Shown here: positions 43,881-52,327 of the stretch, one piece after another
How positions within the stretch are numbered: position 1 is the first letter of the stretch
Layout of the letters: each line of letters opens with the position of its first letter
NCBI GenBank assembly: GCA_947311315.1
Contig: CAMZKN010000011.1
Coordinates: 1-52,327 of the forward strand
DNA from: an uncultured Desulfobulbaceae bacterium
GTDB taxonomy: Bacteria; Desulfobacterota; Desulfobulbia; Desulfobulbales; Desulfocapsaceae
DNA length: 52,327 nt
Reading direction: 5' to 3'
Translations under genes and position numbers: made by a program
Notes under the pieces: model-generated
What the model saw: only the letters and a program-made list of their open reading frames with translations
What the model was told of the DNA's origin: nothing
Databases searched by the model: none

Positions 43881-44915
43881 TTACTGGACAACAATAGGTT
43901 GCCCGTCCTCCAAAGTCTGGTTGCCCGCAACGATGACAGTTTCATTTTCCTGAAGGCCGCTCAGAATTTCGACACTGGTATCATAGAATGCACCTGTACG
44001 AACAATTCTCAGTTTTGCTTTATTGTTTTCTGCAATGAAAACCCTCTCCATCTGGCCAAAAGGAACAATTGCGGACGTTGGGATAACAAGTGTTTCTGAA
44101 TCTTCACTGGCCAAAGCTACCCGTGCAAACTGTCCGGAACGAAGTTTGGGGTCAGTTGCGATACCAAGTTTGATTGGTGCAGTTCGTGAAGAGGGATCAG
44201 CTGTTGGAGAGACCTCGGCAACTACTCCGGTAATGGTGAGATCAACTGATGGAATGAATACCGGAAGTCTGTCGCCCTTTTTTATTTGGAGAATCATCGC
44301 TTCAGGGATGGCTGTTAAGACCTGTAGCTTTGTACCTTCTTCAATATTGAGAAGAATTTTCCCGGGGGTGGCAAGGTCTCCTGCATTGGCATGTTTTTTG
44401 GTAACGATACCAGAGAAAGGAGCGGTGATTCTTGTATAGTCAAGCATCGTTTTTGCTTCTTTATACGCAGCCTCGGCAATACGTGTAATGTCTTCTAAAG
44501 ATTTGACAGTTTCAGGAGTAGCAGCATGTTTTTTTAACAGGTTCTCCTCCCTTGCCAGGTTCCTTCTGGCCTGTGCGAGTTGAGCTTTAGCCTGCTGAAC
44601 CTTGGCCGATATTTCTCCTGCACTCAGCTCAACTAGAAGATCTCCCTGTTGAACTGTAGAACCAAGATCTACAGGTAAGGTTATGATATTACCTGTAATT
44701 TTTGATGATATTTCAGCCTGTTCTACCGCCTGAACAGTACCAACAATTTCCACCTGATTCTGCGCACTCTGTCTTTTTACCGTATCGACTGAGACTGTGG
44801 CTGTCGGTAGTTCCGGTCTCGTCTTTTCTGCATGTTTTTCATCATTGCCGCAGGCTGTTAGTACCGTGCTTAATGCAACAATGGCTAGGATTGTTGTCAG
44901 ATTTCTACACTTCAT
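43881..44915 (-). CDS. RND periplasmic adaptor (membrane fusion) lipoprotein
   Basis: The protein has 344 aa from ATG 44915, which has GGAG 8 nt upstream. A lipoprotein signal ends VLTACGN (Cys22). It has the HlyD/AcrA-type order: a lipoyl half (QVEIVGTVQAVEQAEISSKI), a coiled coil (VQQAKAQLAQARRNLAREENLL), the second lipoyl half (RITAPFSGIVTKKHANAGD) and beta-barrel and membrane-proximal parts (SGQFARVALASED, VFIAENNKAKLRIV). It would link the RND permease to TolC. It lies 23 nt after tolC and 43 nt before the permease gene. Confidence 0.92.
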   Translation of the reverse strand: MKCRNLTTILAIVALSTVLTACGNDEKHAEKTRPELPTATVSVDTVKRQSAQNQVEIVGTVQAVEQAEISSKITGNIITLPVDLGSTVQQGDLLVELSAGEISAKVQQAKAQLAQARRNLAREENLLKKHAATPETVKSLEDITRIAEAAYKEAKTMLDYTRITAPFSGIVTKKHANAGDLATPGKILLNIEEGTKLQVLTAIPEAMILQIKKGDRLPVFIPSVDLTITGVVAEVSPTADPSSRTAPIKLGIATDPKLRSGQFARVALASEDSETLVIPTSAIVPFGQMERVFIAENNKAKLRIVRTGAFYDTSVEILSGLQENETVIVAGNQTLEDGQPIVVQ

Positions 44916-44938
44916 GAATAAATCTCCATTACCGTTTT

Positions 44939-46288
44939 TCATTGTGGGGTATCCTGTTGAGAAAATTGTTCCAGGCCGGTAGCTTTACGAAGACTGGCAA
45001 TTGCAACTCTGTAGCCTGCTTTGGCAGCAAGATGTCGTGCCCGGGCGTCTGAGAGTCGCATTTCAAAGTCAATTAAATCAGAGGCGAGGATGACACCCTC
45101 TTTAAATCTGGCACGACTGAGGCGCGCTACCTCTTCGGCAACAGTGACCATTTTTTTAGTGACAGTCAGTCTTTTCTGGGCCTGTTCGAAGTCCAGACGA
45201 GCCTGTTCAACTTCGAAATGAAGTGCAAGTTCAGTTTTCTTTCTCAGGCTTTGGATTCCCTGGAGTTTGATTTTGTTCATTGTGATTTGTGACGTTGTTC
45301 TTTTACCGTCAAAAAGCGCATAGTCCATACGTAGCCCGGCCATCCAGGAATCGCCGTTTTCATCAAGAACCCAACCGTTATCAACCTGATAGCTGGCAAA
45401 AGCATCGACCGTTGGCAAATTTCCACCCCTGGCTTTTTCAAGTTCAGCCTGTGCCGCCTGCTCAAAAGCATCAATTTGTTTAAGTTCATATCGGTTTGTG
45501 TAGTCAAATGACTCCGGTATCGTCTGTTCCAAACTGGTTTCAGGGTCTACCACAACGTTGCCGTCATGCAAGCCGAGGAGATTGAGAAAACTTCGCCTGG
45601 TGAGCGCCAGAGTGTGTCTGCTTTGAATCAGGTTCTCACTTGCTCGTGACTGTTGAAGTTCCAGGTTAAGCAGGTCTTGTCTGAGAAGATCACCTGCGTC
45701 ATAGCGGGCTTTGCCAACTTGATAAGCGGCTGTTATTGCCTGCAGGGCTTCAGTTCTGACAGTGACCATTTCTTCAGCCTGGATTATTGACTGGAATGTT
45801 TTTACCACTTCAAATCCCAGTTGCTGATAAACGGCCTCAAGGTTGGCTTGTGAAACACCAATGTGAGCGTTTGCGGCCCTGTTGCTTGCCTGGTCACGAC
45901 CTCCATTGTATATACGATATTTAATCAGTGCTTTGAGTTGGAGATTATCCGTCCTGCCGGGGTCATTAAAATCGATACTGTTGTCAAATGCTCCCTGGTT
46001 GAGAATATTCCCAAAAGAGTACATGGGGTTATCCGTCTGGCCGTACTCTGCAGAAACGTTTATCAGTGGATAATCTGCAGATTTAACCATTGTAGCCGCA
46101 GCCCGGGCTTGTTCTATTCGTTGAAGTGCGATTGTACTGTCAGGGTTTCCGGCAATGGCATAGGCTACAGCTTGTCTTTCCGTCCATATCTGCGGAATTT
46201 CAATGGCGTTTTGCTGATTTTCCACTGCGCGTGCATAACTCAGGCCTGTCAAAAGGAAAAGTGCTGTGAGAATACAGGTTTTTTTCAT
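44939..46288 (-). CDS. TolC-family outer membrane efflux protein
   Basis: The protein has 449 aa from ATG 46288, with AGAGGAA upstream; a frame to 46345 lacks a signal-like start. A signal peptide MKKTCILTALFLLTGLSYA precedes a mature protein with the two-fold alpha-helical repeat of TolC (NPDSTIALQRIEQARAAATM, YDAGDLLRQDLLNLELQ, then YALFDGKRTTSQITMNK and EQARLDFEQAQKRLTVTKKM). It forms the outer-membrane exit duct of the pump. It is the first gene of the tolC-MFP-RND operon. Confidence 0.92.
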   Translation of the reverse strand: MKKTCILTALFLLTGLSYARAVENQQNAIEIPQIWTERQAVAYAIAGNPDSTIALQRIEQARAAATMVKSADYPLINVSAEYGQTDNPMYSFGNILNQGAFDNSIDFNDPGRTDNLQLKALIKYRIYNGGRDQASNRAANAHIGVSQANLEAVYQQLGFEVVKTFQSIIQAEEMVTVRTEALQAITAAYQVGKARYDAGDLLRQDLLNLELQQSRASENLIQSRHTLALTRRSFLNLLGLHDGNVVVDPETSLEQTIPESFDYTNRYELKQIDAFEQAAQAELEKARGGNLPTVDAFASYQVDNGWVLDENGDSWMAGLRMDYALFDGKRTTSQITMNKIKLQGIQSLRKKTELALHFEVEQARLDFEQAQKRLTVTKKMVTVAEEVARLSRARFKEGVILASDLIDFEMRLSDARARHLAAKAGYRVAIASLRKATGLEQFSQQDTPQ

Positions 46289-46661
46289 AGTTTCCTCTGT
46301 TGGGAGCGAAGCATCAACTTCCACTTGGTGTAATTCTTTTAACAAATTGCGGTTTTAAGGTATACGAATACGAACATGAAAAACACTATTTAATCATTTC
46401 GTTAAGTACGGTAAACTGTCTTTGATGTTCTGTCAAAGAAAAAAATGTTCAGGTCGTTGATTATATATGATTTAGCACCTTACTCTGTAAAAGCTGCAAT
46501 AAAAAACAAGATATTGAGAATATTTATCGTTTATAATCTGTCAGGTCAAGAGAATTAGCAGGGCCTAGTTTGTCTGTTTGTAAGGTGTGCATTGTTTTTG
46601 ATTCGTTAATACCTATTATTGGTTTAGATACGGATTGTTTGATATTCACAGGGAGATAATG
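46289..46661. other. divergent intergenic region between tolC-like and leuC genes
   Basis: It holds repeat copy 4 (46472-46518) and must carry promoters for both directions. I see no riboswitch-like conserved structure or T-box and cannot place the promoters with confidence. Confidence 0.5.
46472..46518 (+). repeat. dispersed short repeat, copy 4
   Basis: TTAGCACCTTACTCTGTAAA then AGCTGCAATAAAAAACAAG and ATATTGAG. It differs from copy 2 at only a few positions. It lies about 190 bp upstream of leuC, near the tolC-leuC divide, and does not touch a gene end. Confidence 0.8.
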
Positions 46662-48071
46662 ATGGCTGGAAAAACACTTTATGACAAGTTATATCAATGC
46701 CATGTCGTTGAGGAACGCGGCGATGGGACAAATTTAATCTATATTGATCGTCATTTGCTCCACGAAGTGACTTCACCGCAGGCTTTTGAGGGTTTGCATC
46801 TGGCAAAAAGAAATCTGTGGCGAACTGGAACAAATTTTGGTGTGCCTGACCATAATGTTCCTACTTTACATATTGAGAGAATGGCCGGTATTGAGGGGAT
46901 CGTCGATCCATTTTCTAAACTACAGGTTGAAACACTCAGCCGAAATTGTTCCGCACATGGTATCGACCATTTTGGAATGCTGGATGATCGACAGGGTATT
47001 GTACATGTTGTCGGGCCTGAGCAGGGGCTTATTCAACCGGGGATGACAGTTGTATGCGGGGATTCACACACTTCAACTCTAGGAGCGCTGGGGGCGCTTG
47101 CTCAGGGAATTGGCACATCGGAAGTTGAACATGTTCTCGCCACCCAATGTCTACTGCAGAAAAAAGCAGATAATATGCTCATTCAAATTGATGGTGAATT
47201 GCAGGACACTGTTACGGCAAAAGATATAATTCTTTTCGTTATCGGTAAAATTGGCACTGCAGGTGGAACGGGGTACACAATTGAGTTTGGTGGTACAACT
47301 ATTCAGGATTTATCCGTTGAGGGTCGAATGACTGTTTGTAATATGGCAATTGAAGCTGGAGCTAGAGCAGGGCTGATTGCTGTTGATCAAAAGACTATTG
47401 ATTTCTTAAAAGGACGCCCCTTTGCACCGACGGGCAAGTTTCGGCATCTGGCTGAAGAATACTGGCGATCTCTGGTGTCCGACCATGATGCTGTTTTTGA
47501 TAAAATAGTGAGAGTCGATGCAAGCCAAATAGAACCACAGGTAACATGGGGAACTTCTCCTGAGATGGTGACCGGGATTACCGGTTGTGTACCTGTTCAA
47601 GAGACAACATCGGGGCAGGCTCTTGTCCTTGCATGTGATTATATGGGGCTGCGGCAAGGGCAACCTGTCACTGAAATAATGCTGGATAGAGTTTTTATTG
47701 GTTCCTGTACCAATGCGCGTATTGAAGATTTGCGTAGGGCTGCGGCTCTGGTTAAAGGTAAAAAAATAGCAGCTTCCATTAAACAGGCCCTTGTTGTGCC
47801 GGGATCAGGACTTGTCAGGGACCTTGCAGAAAGTGAAGGGCTGGACGATATTTTTCTTCAGGCGGGGTTTGAATGGCGGCAACCTGGTTGTTCCATGTGT
47901 CTGGCAATGAATGGAGATAAGCTCGGTGAGAAGGAGCACTGTGCTTCAACTTCAAATAGAAATTTTGAGGGGAGACAAGGCTTTGGTGGTCGTACTCATT
48001 TGGTTAGTCCAGCCATGGCTGCTGCGGCAGCAATCGTTGGACATTTTGTAGATATTCGCAATTGGAGTTAA
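46662..48071 (+). CDS. leuC: 3-isopropylmalate dehydratase large subunit
   Basis: The protein has 469 aa from ATG 46662 (GGGAG 6 nt upstream; ATG 46659 and an in-frame start at 46635 also exist). [51 protein letters not shown] and the 4Fe-4S cysteines Cys349 (GSCTNAR), Cys410 and Cys413 (GCSMCLAMN) are all in place. With LeuD it isomerises 2-isopropylmalate to 3-isopropylmalate in leucine synthesis. It is 4 nt ahead of leuD; leuA and leuB are not in the window. Confidence 0.97.
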   Translation: MAGKTLYDKLYQCHVVEERGDGTNLIYIDRHLLHEVTSPQAFEGLHLAKRNLWRTGTNFGVPDHNVPTLHIERMAGIEGIVDPFSKLQVETLSRNCSAHGIDHFGMLDDRQGIVHVVGPEQGLIQPGMTVVCGDSHTSTLGALGALAQGIGTSEVEHVLATQCLLQKKADNMLIQIDGELQDTVTAKDIILFVIGKIGTAGGTGYTIEFGGTTIQDLSVEGRMTVCNMAIEAGARAGLIAVDQKTIDFLKGRPFAPTGKFRHLAEEYWRSLVSDHDAVFDKIVRVDASQIEPQVTWGTSPEMVTGITGCVPVQETTSGQALVLACDYMGLRQGQPVTEIMLDRVFIGSCTNARIEDLRRAAALVKGKKIAASIKQALVVPGSGLVRDLAESEGLDDIFLQAGFEWRQPGCSMCLAMNGDKLGEKEHCASTSNRNFEGRQGFGGRTHLVSPAMAAAAAIVGHFVDIRNWS

Positions 48072-48075
48072 AAAA

Positions 48076-48726
48076 ATGGAACGATTTACTGTATACAGTG
48101 GGATTGTCGCCCCCATGGATAGAGCAAATGTTGATACCGATATGATTATTCCCAAGCAATTTTTGAAATCTGTGAAACGAACAGGGTTTGGGCCGCAGCT
48201 TTTTGATCAGCTCAGGTATCTTGATGAAGGGCAGCCGGGGATGGATAATGATTTGCGGCCGGTTAATACAGATTTTGTCTTGAACCAAAGTCGATATCAA
48301 AATGCGGGCATTCTTCTCACCAGGGAAAATTTTGGCTGTGGTTCATCACGGGAACACGCTCCATGGGCACTTCTGGATTATGGTTTTCGGGTAATTCTGT
48401 CATCTGGTTTTGCTGATATTTTCTATAATAATTGTTTTAAAAACGGTATCCTTCCTATTACACTTTCTCCAAAAATTATCGAGAAGTTGTTTGTTGAGGT
48501 TGAATCGACTGAGGGATTTGGCCTGGAGATTAATTTGCGGAACCAGAACGTAACCTGGCCATCAGGGGAGACGATTGATTTTGAAATAGACGGTTTTTAT
48601 AAAAATTGTTTACTAAATGGCCTTGATGAAATTGGCATGACTCTTGAGAAAAGTGATCGTATACACGAATATGAAAAGCAGAGACAAAAGATATGTCCCT
48701 GGTTGTTTGAGGATCTGGAAGAGTAG
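48076..48726 (+). CDS. leuD: 3-isopropylmalate dehydratase small subunit
   Basis: The protein has 216 aa, the bacterial (about 200-aa) type rather than the short archaeal-like form. [45 protein letters not shown] and [17 protein letters not shown] are typical swivelling-domain blocks. It is translated right after leuC (4 nt) and makes the heterodimer with it. It converges with the histidine kinase gene 12 nt away. Confidence 0.97.
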   Translation: MERFTVYSGIVAPMDRANVDTDMIIPKQFLKSVKRTGFGPQLFDQLRYLDEGQPGMDNDLRPVNTDFVLNQSRYQNAGILLTRENFGCGSSREHAPWALLDYGFRVILSSGFADIFYNNCFKNGILPITLSPKIIEKLFVEVESTEGFGLEINLRNQNVTWPSGETIDFEIDGFYKNCLLNGLDEIGMTLEKSDRIHEYEKQRQKICPWLFEDLEE

Positions 48727-48737
48727 TTAGTGTGTGG

Positions 48738-50822
48738 TTATACGGTTGAGGTGAGGCTTTTGAGAACCTTGTCCAGCGCTTTGATATTAATGGGTTTGGC
48801 GAGATAGCTGTTCATCCCCGCAGTGAGGCATTTATCTTTATCATCATTCATTGCATATGCGGTAAGAGCAACTATGGGAATGTTACGAATATGTTCATGT
48901 GATTTGGATGTTCTGATTATTTTCGTTGCCTCAATTCCGTCCATTTCCGGCATTTGTACATCCATAAGTATAATATCAAAATGATCTGTGTTGAGAAGCT
49001 CAAGAGCAATTCGTCCATTTTCAGCAACAGTTGACTTGTGTCCGAATTTGGTGAGAATGGCCTGAAGTATCTGCTGGTTGATTTGTTCGTCTTCAACCAC
49101 CAGGGTGGAAAGGCGTCGTCCCGGACTGGTGAGTATTGGCGCTGGAATGTTTTTCCTAGTGGTTGCTTCTGTCATTTGGCACTTGTTTGCCAACAGGGTA
49201 AAAGTGACTGTTGTGCCCTGGGATTCATTTCTTTTGAGAAGAACAGTGCCGCCCATCTGTATGACCAGTTTTTTCACGATGCTGAGGCCCAGTCCGGTTC
49301 CTCTTATCTTCTTCTGTTTGGGCGATTCAATTTGAATAAACGGATCAAATATCTCATCGCCAGTAGTGGCAGGGATACCAATTCCGGTGTCCCGGACTGT
49401 ACATTCCAGTAAAATTGGATCATTACTCGTATCTTTAACGGTCTGGATGATAATTTCAATTTCGCCCTGTTCTGTGAATTTTACGGCATTACCGACCAGA
49501 TTAAAGAAGATTTGACGGATTCGAATGGGGTCTGCAATGAGTATTTCAGGAACTTCAGGGTCGACTGAAGCAATAAGTTGCACTTTGTGCTGATCCAAAG
49601 AATTTTTAAAAGTAGTGATGAGTGTAGTGAGAATATTTCTGATTCTGAATTTTTCCGGTGTTATCTGGAGTTTTCCGGCTTCAATCTTGGAATAGTCAAG
49701 AATATCATTGATGATAGTCAGAAGACTCTTCCCTGAAATCAAAGCGGCGTCAATATATTTGAGTTGTTCATCGTCAAGACGGGTTAATTCAAGAAGTTGG
49801 AGCATTCCCATAACGCCGTTCATGGGGGTTCTGACTTCATGACTCATATTGGCAAGAAACTCTGATTTTGCCCGACTGGCGCCGTAAGCCTGCTCTTTTG
49901 CTGCCTCAAGTTCGAGCATTATTATTTTTCTTGAAGTTATATCACGGGTAACTCCAATTATTCCGGCAAACTGGTTAGAATTTTCAGGTAGTGGTGAGGC
50001 TATGCTTTCGACCCAGATTGTTTCATTTGTTGCCGTTTTGAGCTCAGACTCCCAGTGCAGCGGCCGGTCTTCAGTAAGAGTGAACCACTGCTTACGACGC
50101 TTGGCAAAAGGTGAGGGAATGATGATTTCATGATGTATGATCGAATGGGCCTGGTTTTGTGGAAATCCTGTCAGGTGTAAAAATGATGGGCTGATAAACT
50201 GTGGTTCCAGCCTGTGATTGGTCGTCCATATGACATCGTGTACATTATCAGCTAATAGCCGGTAAAGAGATTCACTTTTTCGCAGAGCTCTGTCCGCTTG
50301 TTTTCGTTCGGTAATATCACGGGCAATAGCCATATAAAGGTCTTTACCATCGATACTCAGTCGGAGAATGCTGACTTCGATAGGGAGTTTTTCACCATTT
50401 TTTGTTACATAAGCTGTTTCGAAGGTTGCGTTTCCACCACTTTTGAGACTCATTACCAGGTCCCGATTATCCTGGAAGTTTCTGCTGTCAATAATGTCAT
50501 AAGGAGTCATCTTCAGGAGTTCTTTTCTAGTGTATCCAAGACGTTTGCAAGCAACATTGTTGACATCTGAAAAGTATCCGTAATCTGGGCTTTTCTGATC
50601 CAGAGAAATAACAAACATTGCATCATTTGCGTAATTGAAGAGTTTTCGGTACTTATTTCGACTTCGTTCCAACTCCTCAGTTTGATTACCACGGAGAAAG
50701 AGGTCGCGATTGGAGGTTTGAGCTAAATCTTCCTGTTGGCTATTGAGATTTTCCAACGCGTTGATGCGTTGCTGGGCTAAATTTAATTTATGCTGTAAAA
50801 GTGCAATTTCTTCTATAGCCAT
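48738..50822 (-). CDS. cytosolic hybrid histidine kinase with two PAS domains and a receiver
   Basis: The protein has 694 aa and no membrane helix. An N-terminal coiled coil (about 1-55) is followed by PAS1 (about 60-175), PAS2 (about 185-300, ending GVTRDITSRK), a HisKA domain (phospho-acceptor His328 in MSHEVRTPMNG), a HATPase domain (FFNLVGNAVKFTEQGE, DTGIGIPA, GTGLGLSIVKKL 508-519) and a C-terminal receiver (Asp621 in ILMDVQMPEMDG). It would sense a cytosolic signal and autophosphorylate. No separate response regulator is adjacent; the output partner is elsewhere. Confidence 0.94.
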   Translation of the reverse strand: MAIEEIALLQHKLNLAQQRINALENLNSQQEDLAQTSNRDLFLRGNQTEELERSRNKYRKLFNYANDAMFVISLDQKSPDYGYFSDVNNVACKRLGYTRKELLKMTPYDIIDSRNFQDNRDLVMSLKSGGNATFETAYVTKNGEKLPIEVSILRLSIDGKDLYMAIARDITERKQADRALRKSESLYRLLADNVHDVIWTTNHRLEPQFISPSFLHLTGFPQNQAHSIIHHEIIIPSPFAKRRKQWFTLTEDRPLHWESELKTATNETIWVESIASPLPENSNQFAGIIGVTRDITSRKIIMLELEAAKEQAYGASRAKSEFLANMSHEVRTPMNGVMGMLQLLELTRLDDEQLKYIDAALISGKSLLTIINDILDYSKIEAGKLQITPEKFRIRNILTTLITTFKNSLDQHKVQLIASVDPEVPEILIADPIRIRQIFFNLVGNAVKFTEQGEIEIIIQTVKDTSNDPILLECTVRDTGIGIPATTGDEIFDPFIQIESPKQKKIRGTGLGLSIVKKLVIQMGGTVLLKRNESQGTTVTFTLLANKCQMTEATTRKNIPAPILTSPGRRLSTLVVEDEQINQQILQAILTKFGHKSTVAENGRIALELLNTDHFDIILMDVQMPEMDGIEATKIIRTSKSHEHIRNIPIVALTAYAMNDDKDKCLTAGMNSYLAKPINIKALDKVLKSLTSTV

Positions 50823-50966
50823 AATGAGGGGTTACGAAGGAGCAGAGTGTTAAAATAGGAAGTGTATCCACAAAACGTCATTAGGACTGATGGTACTGTA
50901 TTTGTGAGCAGAGAGTCAAATTGAAACAGAATAAGACTGGAAAAAGAATATAAAAGTGGGACTCTG

Positions 50967-52169
50967 CTACAGGAAATCTTTTTTGCTGAAATTTTCCGGT
51001 AACTGACGATAAAGAAAAAAGCCGCTTATTACTGAAAGCATGAAAAGAATAATTCCGGTGAGAACCAGTGCAAAACTGAGACCTCTATTTTCAGAAATAA
51101 ATCCGATGGCTGGTCCCAGTACAGTAAAGCCTATTCGGATGATCATACTTCGTATGGAAAGTACAGTCGCTCGTGTAGCAGAAGCACAATTACTGTTGAT
51201 ATAATCCTTTAACACTGGAGTTGCATAGCCGCGAATGGCATAAAAGAAAAACAAACTCAGCAAGGCAGGTAGAAGAGGAAGAGAGCCAAGAAGTATATAC
51301 GCAAGTGGTATGTAACAAATGATAAGCAGAAGAGAAACTCTGTTGCCAAGTATTGCTTTTGTCTTTGCGGCAAAGGCGGCAACGATGGCTACCGTGAGGT
51401 TTAGGGCAACCCATAATGGTGTAATTGTTACGGCAGAAAAGTCATTGCTAACAAAATAAATTTGTGCGCACTAGGCCATGGACAGCGTTGCTATTCCGGT
51501 TATGGCTGAGACGAAAATGGTACTACTCAGCTTTTTATTATAAAAAATGGAATCTTTGCAAACAGTCCAAATATGATGTATTCCCGGATGGCTTTGCATG
51601 GACTGGCGTGGCGGTTCGAGAAGGAAGAATGCAGCCGGAATGGCAAGGGATGCAATAATGGTCTGTGAAATGTACACCGCGCGGTAACTCAGAAATGCAG
51701 CGATGAGTCCGCCACAGATTGCGGCACCAGTTTCAGCAAAGTTACCAAGAGACGTGATTCTTCCTTCGAATTGCAGGTACTGGTGCCTTCGTCGCATGGC
51801 AGCTAGGCTGTCGTAGAGCATAGCAGAGTCTGCGCCGGAAATAAGACTTCCGCCCAGGCCAAGGGTAATTTCGGCCAGAATGAAACCGGAAAAGCTTGAA
51901 GAGAGAGAATAGAAAAGATAACCAAGAAAACCAAGAATGCTGCCAAGAATAAGAGTTTTTCTACGTCCAATTACGTCGGCCATGTAGCCGGATGGTATTT
52001 CCAACAGTGCAACACTGAAGGAGTAGATAGCCTGGAGAGAGAAGATAGCAAAATCATTGAGGCCGTTTTCATTATAGAATAGTGCCACGATGGGCATAAT
52101 TAGCATAAGCCATTTTGAAAGTTTGATAAGGTAGAGGCTGTAGATATTGTAGTGATATGATTTTTGCAT
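50967..52169 (-). pseudogene. MFS transporter interrupted by one in-frame TAG codon
   Basis: From ATG 52169 to 50967 there is a single frame of 401 codons with one internal TAG at 51473-51471. The first part reads MQKSYHYNIYSLYLIKLSKW, then IPSGYMADVIGRRKT (the MFS loop signature) and several membrane helices; it ends ATLSMA at the TAG. After the TAG the same frame goes on CAQIYFVSNDFSAVTITPL and continues through more helices (VSLLLIICYIPLAYILL) to the C-terminus FLYRQLPENFSKKDFL. Total length of 400 aa is normal for an MFS permease. MFS relatives often have Trp at this position (W..Q.YF), and TGG to TAG is one change. It is annotated as broken unless the codon is read through. Confidence 0.8.
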
Positions 52170-52249
52170 GGGTAGAGTATAGTGTGACAAAGAGGAAAAA
52201 TACAATAAGGTAGTTAGGACTGCCTATTACCCATAAAAAGGAGCTGTAC

Positions 52250-52321
52250 ATGTCAGTTCTCTTCGTCCAGCAACGCAAAACCCAGACACATATATTGAAA
52301 CTCATGGTAACCATGCCATAG
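52250..52321 (+). CDS. 23-codon ORF with a strong ribosome site
   Basis: AAGGAG lies 6 nt before ATG 52250. The frame MSVLFVQQRKTQTHILKLMV ends at TAG 52321. It faces away from the MFS gene. It may be a real small protein, a leader peptide for a gene beyond the window, or chance; nothing but the ribosome site supports it. Confidence 0.3.
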   Translation: MSVLFVQQRKTQTHILKLMVTMP

Positions 52322-52327
52322 TACCTG

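Noticed and set aside
51190..51414. 74-aa minus-strand frame over the MFS gene
   Set aside because: Out of frame with both halves of the MFS gene, which read through this stretch in one frame.
1..52327. CRISPR arrays, tRNA and rRNA genes, phage or integrase genes
   Set aside because: I scanned for spaced direct repeats, tRNA T-arm patterns and recombinase motifs and saw none; the five-copy short repeat is not regularly spaced and has no spacers.

Overview
The window looks like chromosomal DNA of a Desulfobacterota-type (sulfate-reducing, delta-proteobacterial) organism of moderate to low GC. This is inferred from gene content: a split, iron-sulfur-rich glutamate synthase of the kind common in anaerobes, TatA-like pairs, an extended nusA-infB operon, and a class A PBP and RND system typical of Gram-negative envelopes. 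No rRNA, tRNA, CRISPR array or intact transposase was seen, so the genus cannot be fixed.

Layout. 1-4.2 kb (minus): the 3'-truncated DUF255/YyaL thioredoxin-domain gene, then a three-part P-loop / FHA-like / PPP-type phosphatase gene. 4.4 kb (plus): a small orphan gene. 4.7-9.9 kb (minus): a three-gene glutamate synthase operon (amidotransferase, ferredoxin-FMN synthase, GXGXG-GltD-ferredoxin fusion). 9.9-10.5 kb: a gene-free stretch with a 103-bp imperfect palindrome. 10.5-15.4 kb (minus): two tatA-like genes, thrC, rsfS, topB. 15.5-16.3 kb: a long leader with a sigma-70-like promoter and an attenuator-like hairpin. 16.3-28.0 kb (plus): rimP, two short repeats and a MITE-like element, nusA, ylxR, infB, rbfA, nrnA, truB, rpsO, pnp, dut and a WalJ-like MBL hydrolase. 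28.0-31.5 kb (minus): yhbY-like, traB-like, mltD-like. 31.7-37.0 kb (plus): a class A PBP and a large TPR-like lipoprotein. 37.0-40.6 kb: small housekeeping and unknown genes (membrane protein, DJ-1/PfpI, DUF2237, Nudix, a 70-aa protein, NRDE family). 40.6-46.3 kb (minus): a tolC-MFP-RND efflux operon. 46.7-48.7 kb (plus): leuC-leuD. 48.7-52.2 kb (minus): a cytosolic hybrid histidine kinase and an MFS transporter broken by one in-frame TAG.

How the genes work together. The central block is the translation/RNA-maturation operon (ribosome maturation by RimP and RbfA, transcription by NusA, initiation by IF-2, tRNA modification by TruB, S15, and RNA turnover by PNPase and NrnA). RsfS and the YhbY-like protein elsewhere also act on ribosomes. 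MltD, the PBP and the lipoprotein form an envelope-growth neighbourhood. The glutamate synthase, ThrC and LeuCD serve amino-acid synthesis.

The less ordinary items are: a ~47-bp repeat family with five copies in the window, two of which supply the stop codon of the gene they follow; a TA-flanked MITE-like palindrome between rimP and nusA; the P-loop/FHA-like/phosphatase fusion; a lipoprotein next to the PBP that recalls LpoA; a single amber codon in the MFS gene; and a probable frameshift in the DUF255 gene. All calls were made by eye from the sequence; no database search was run.
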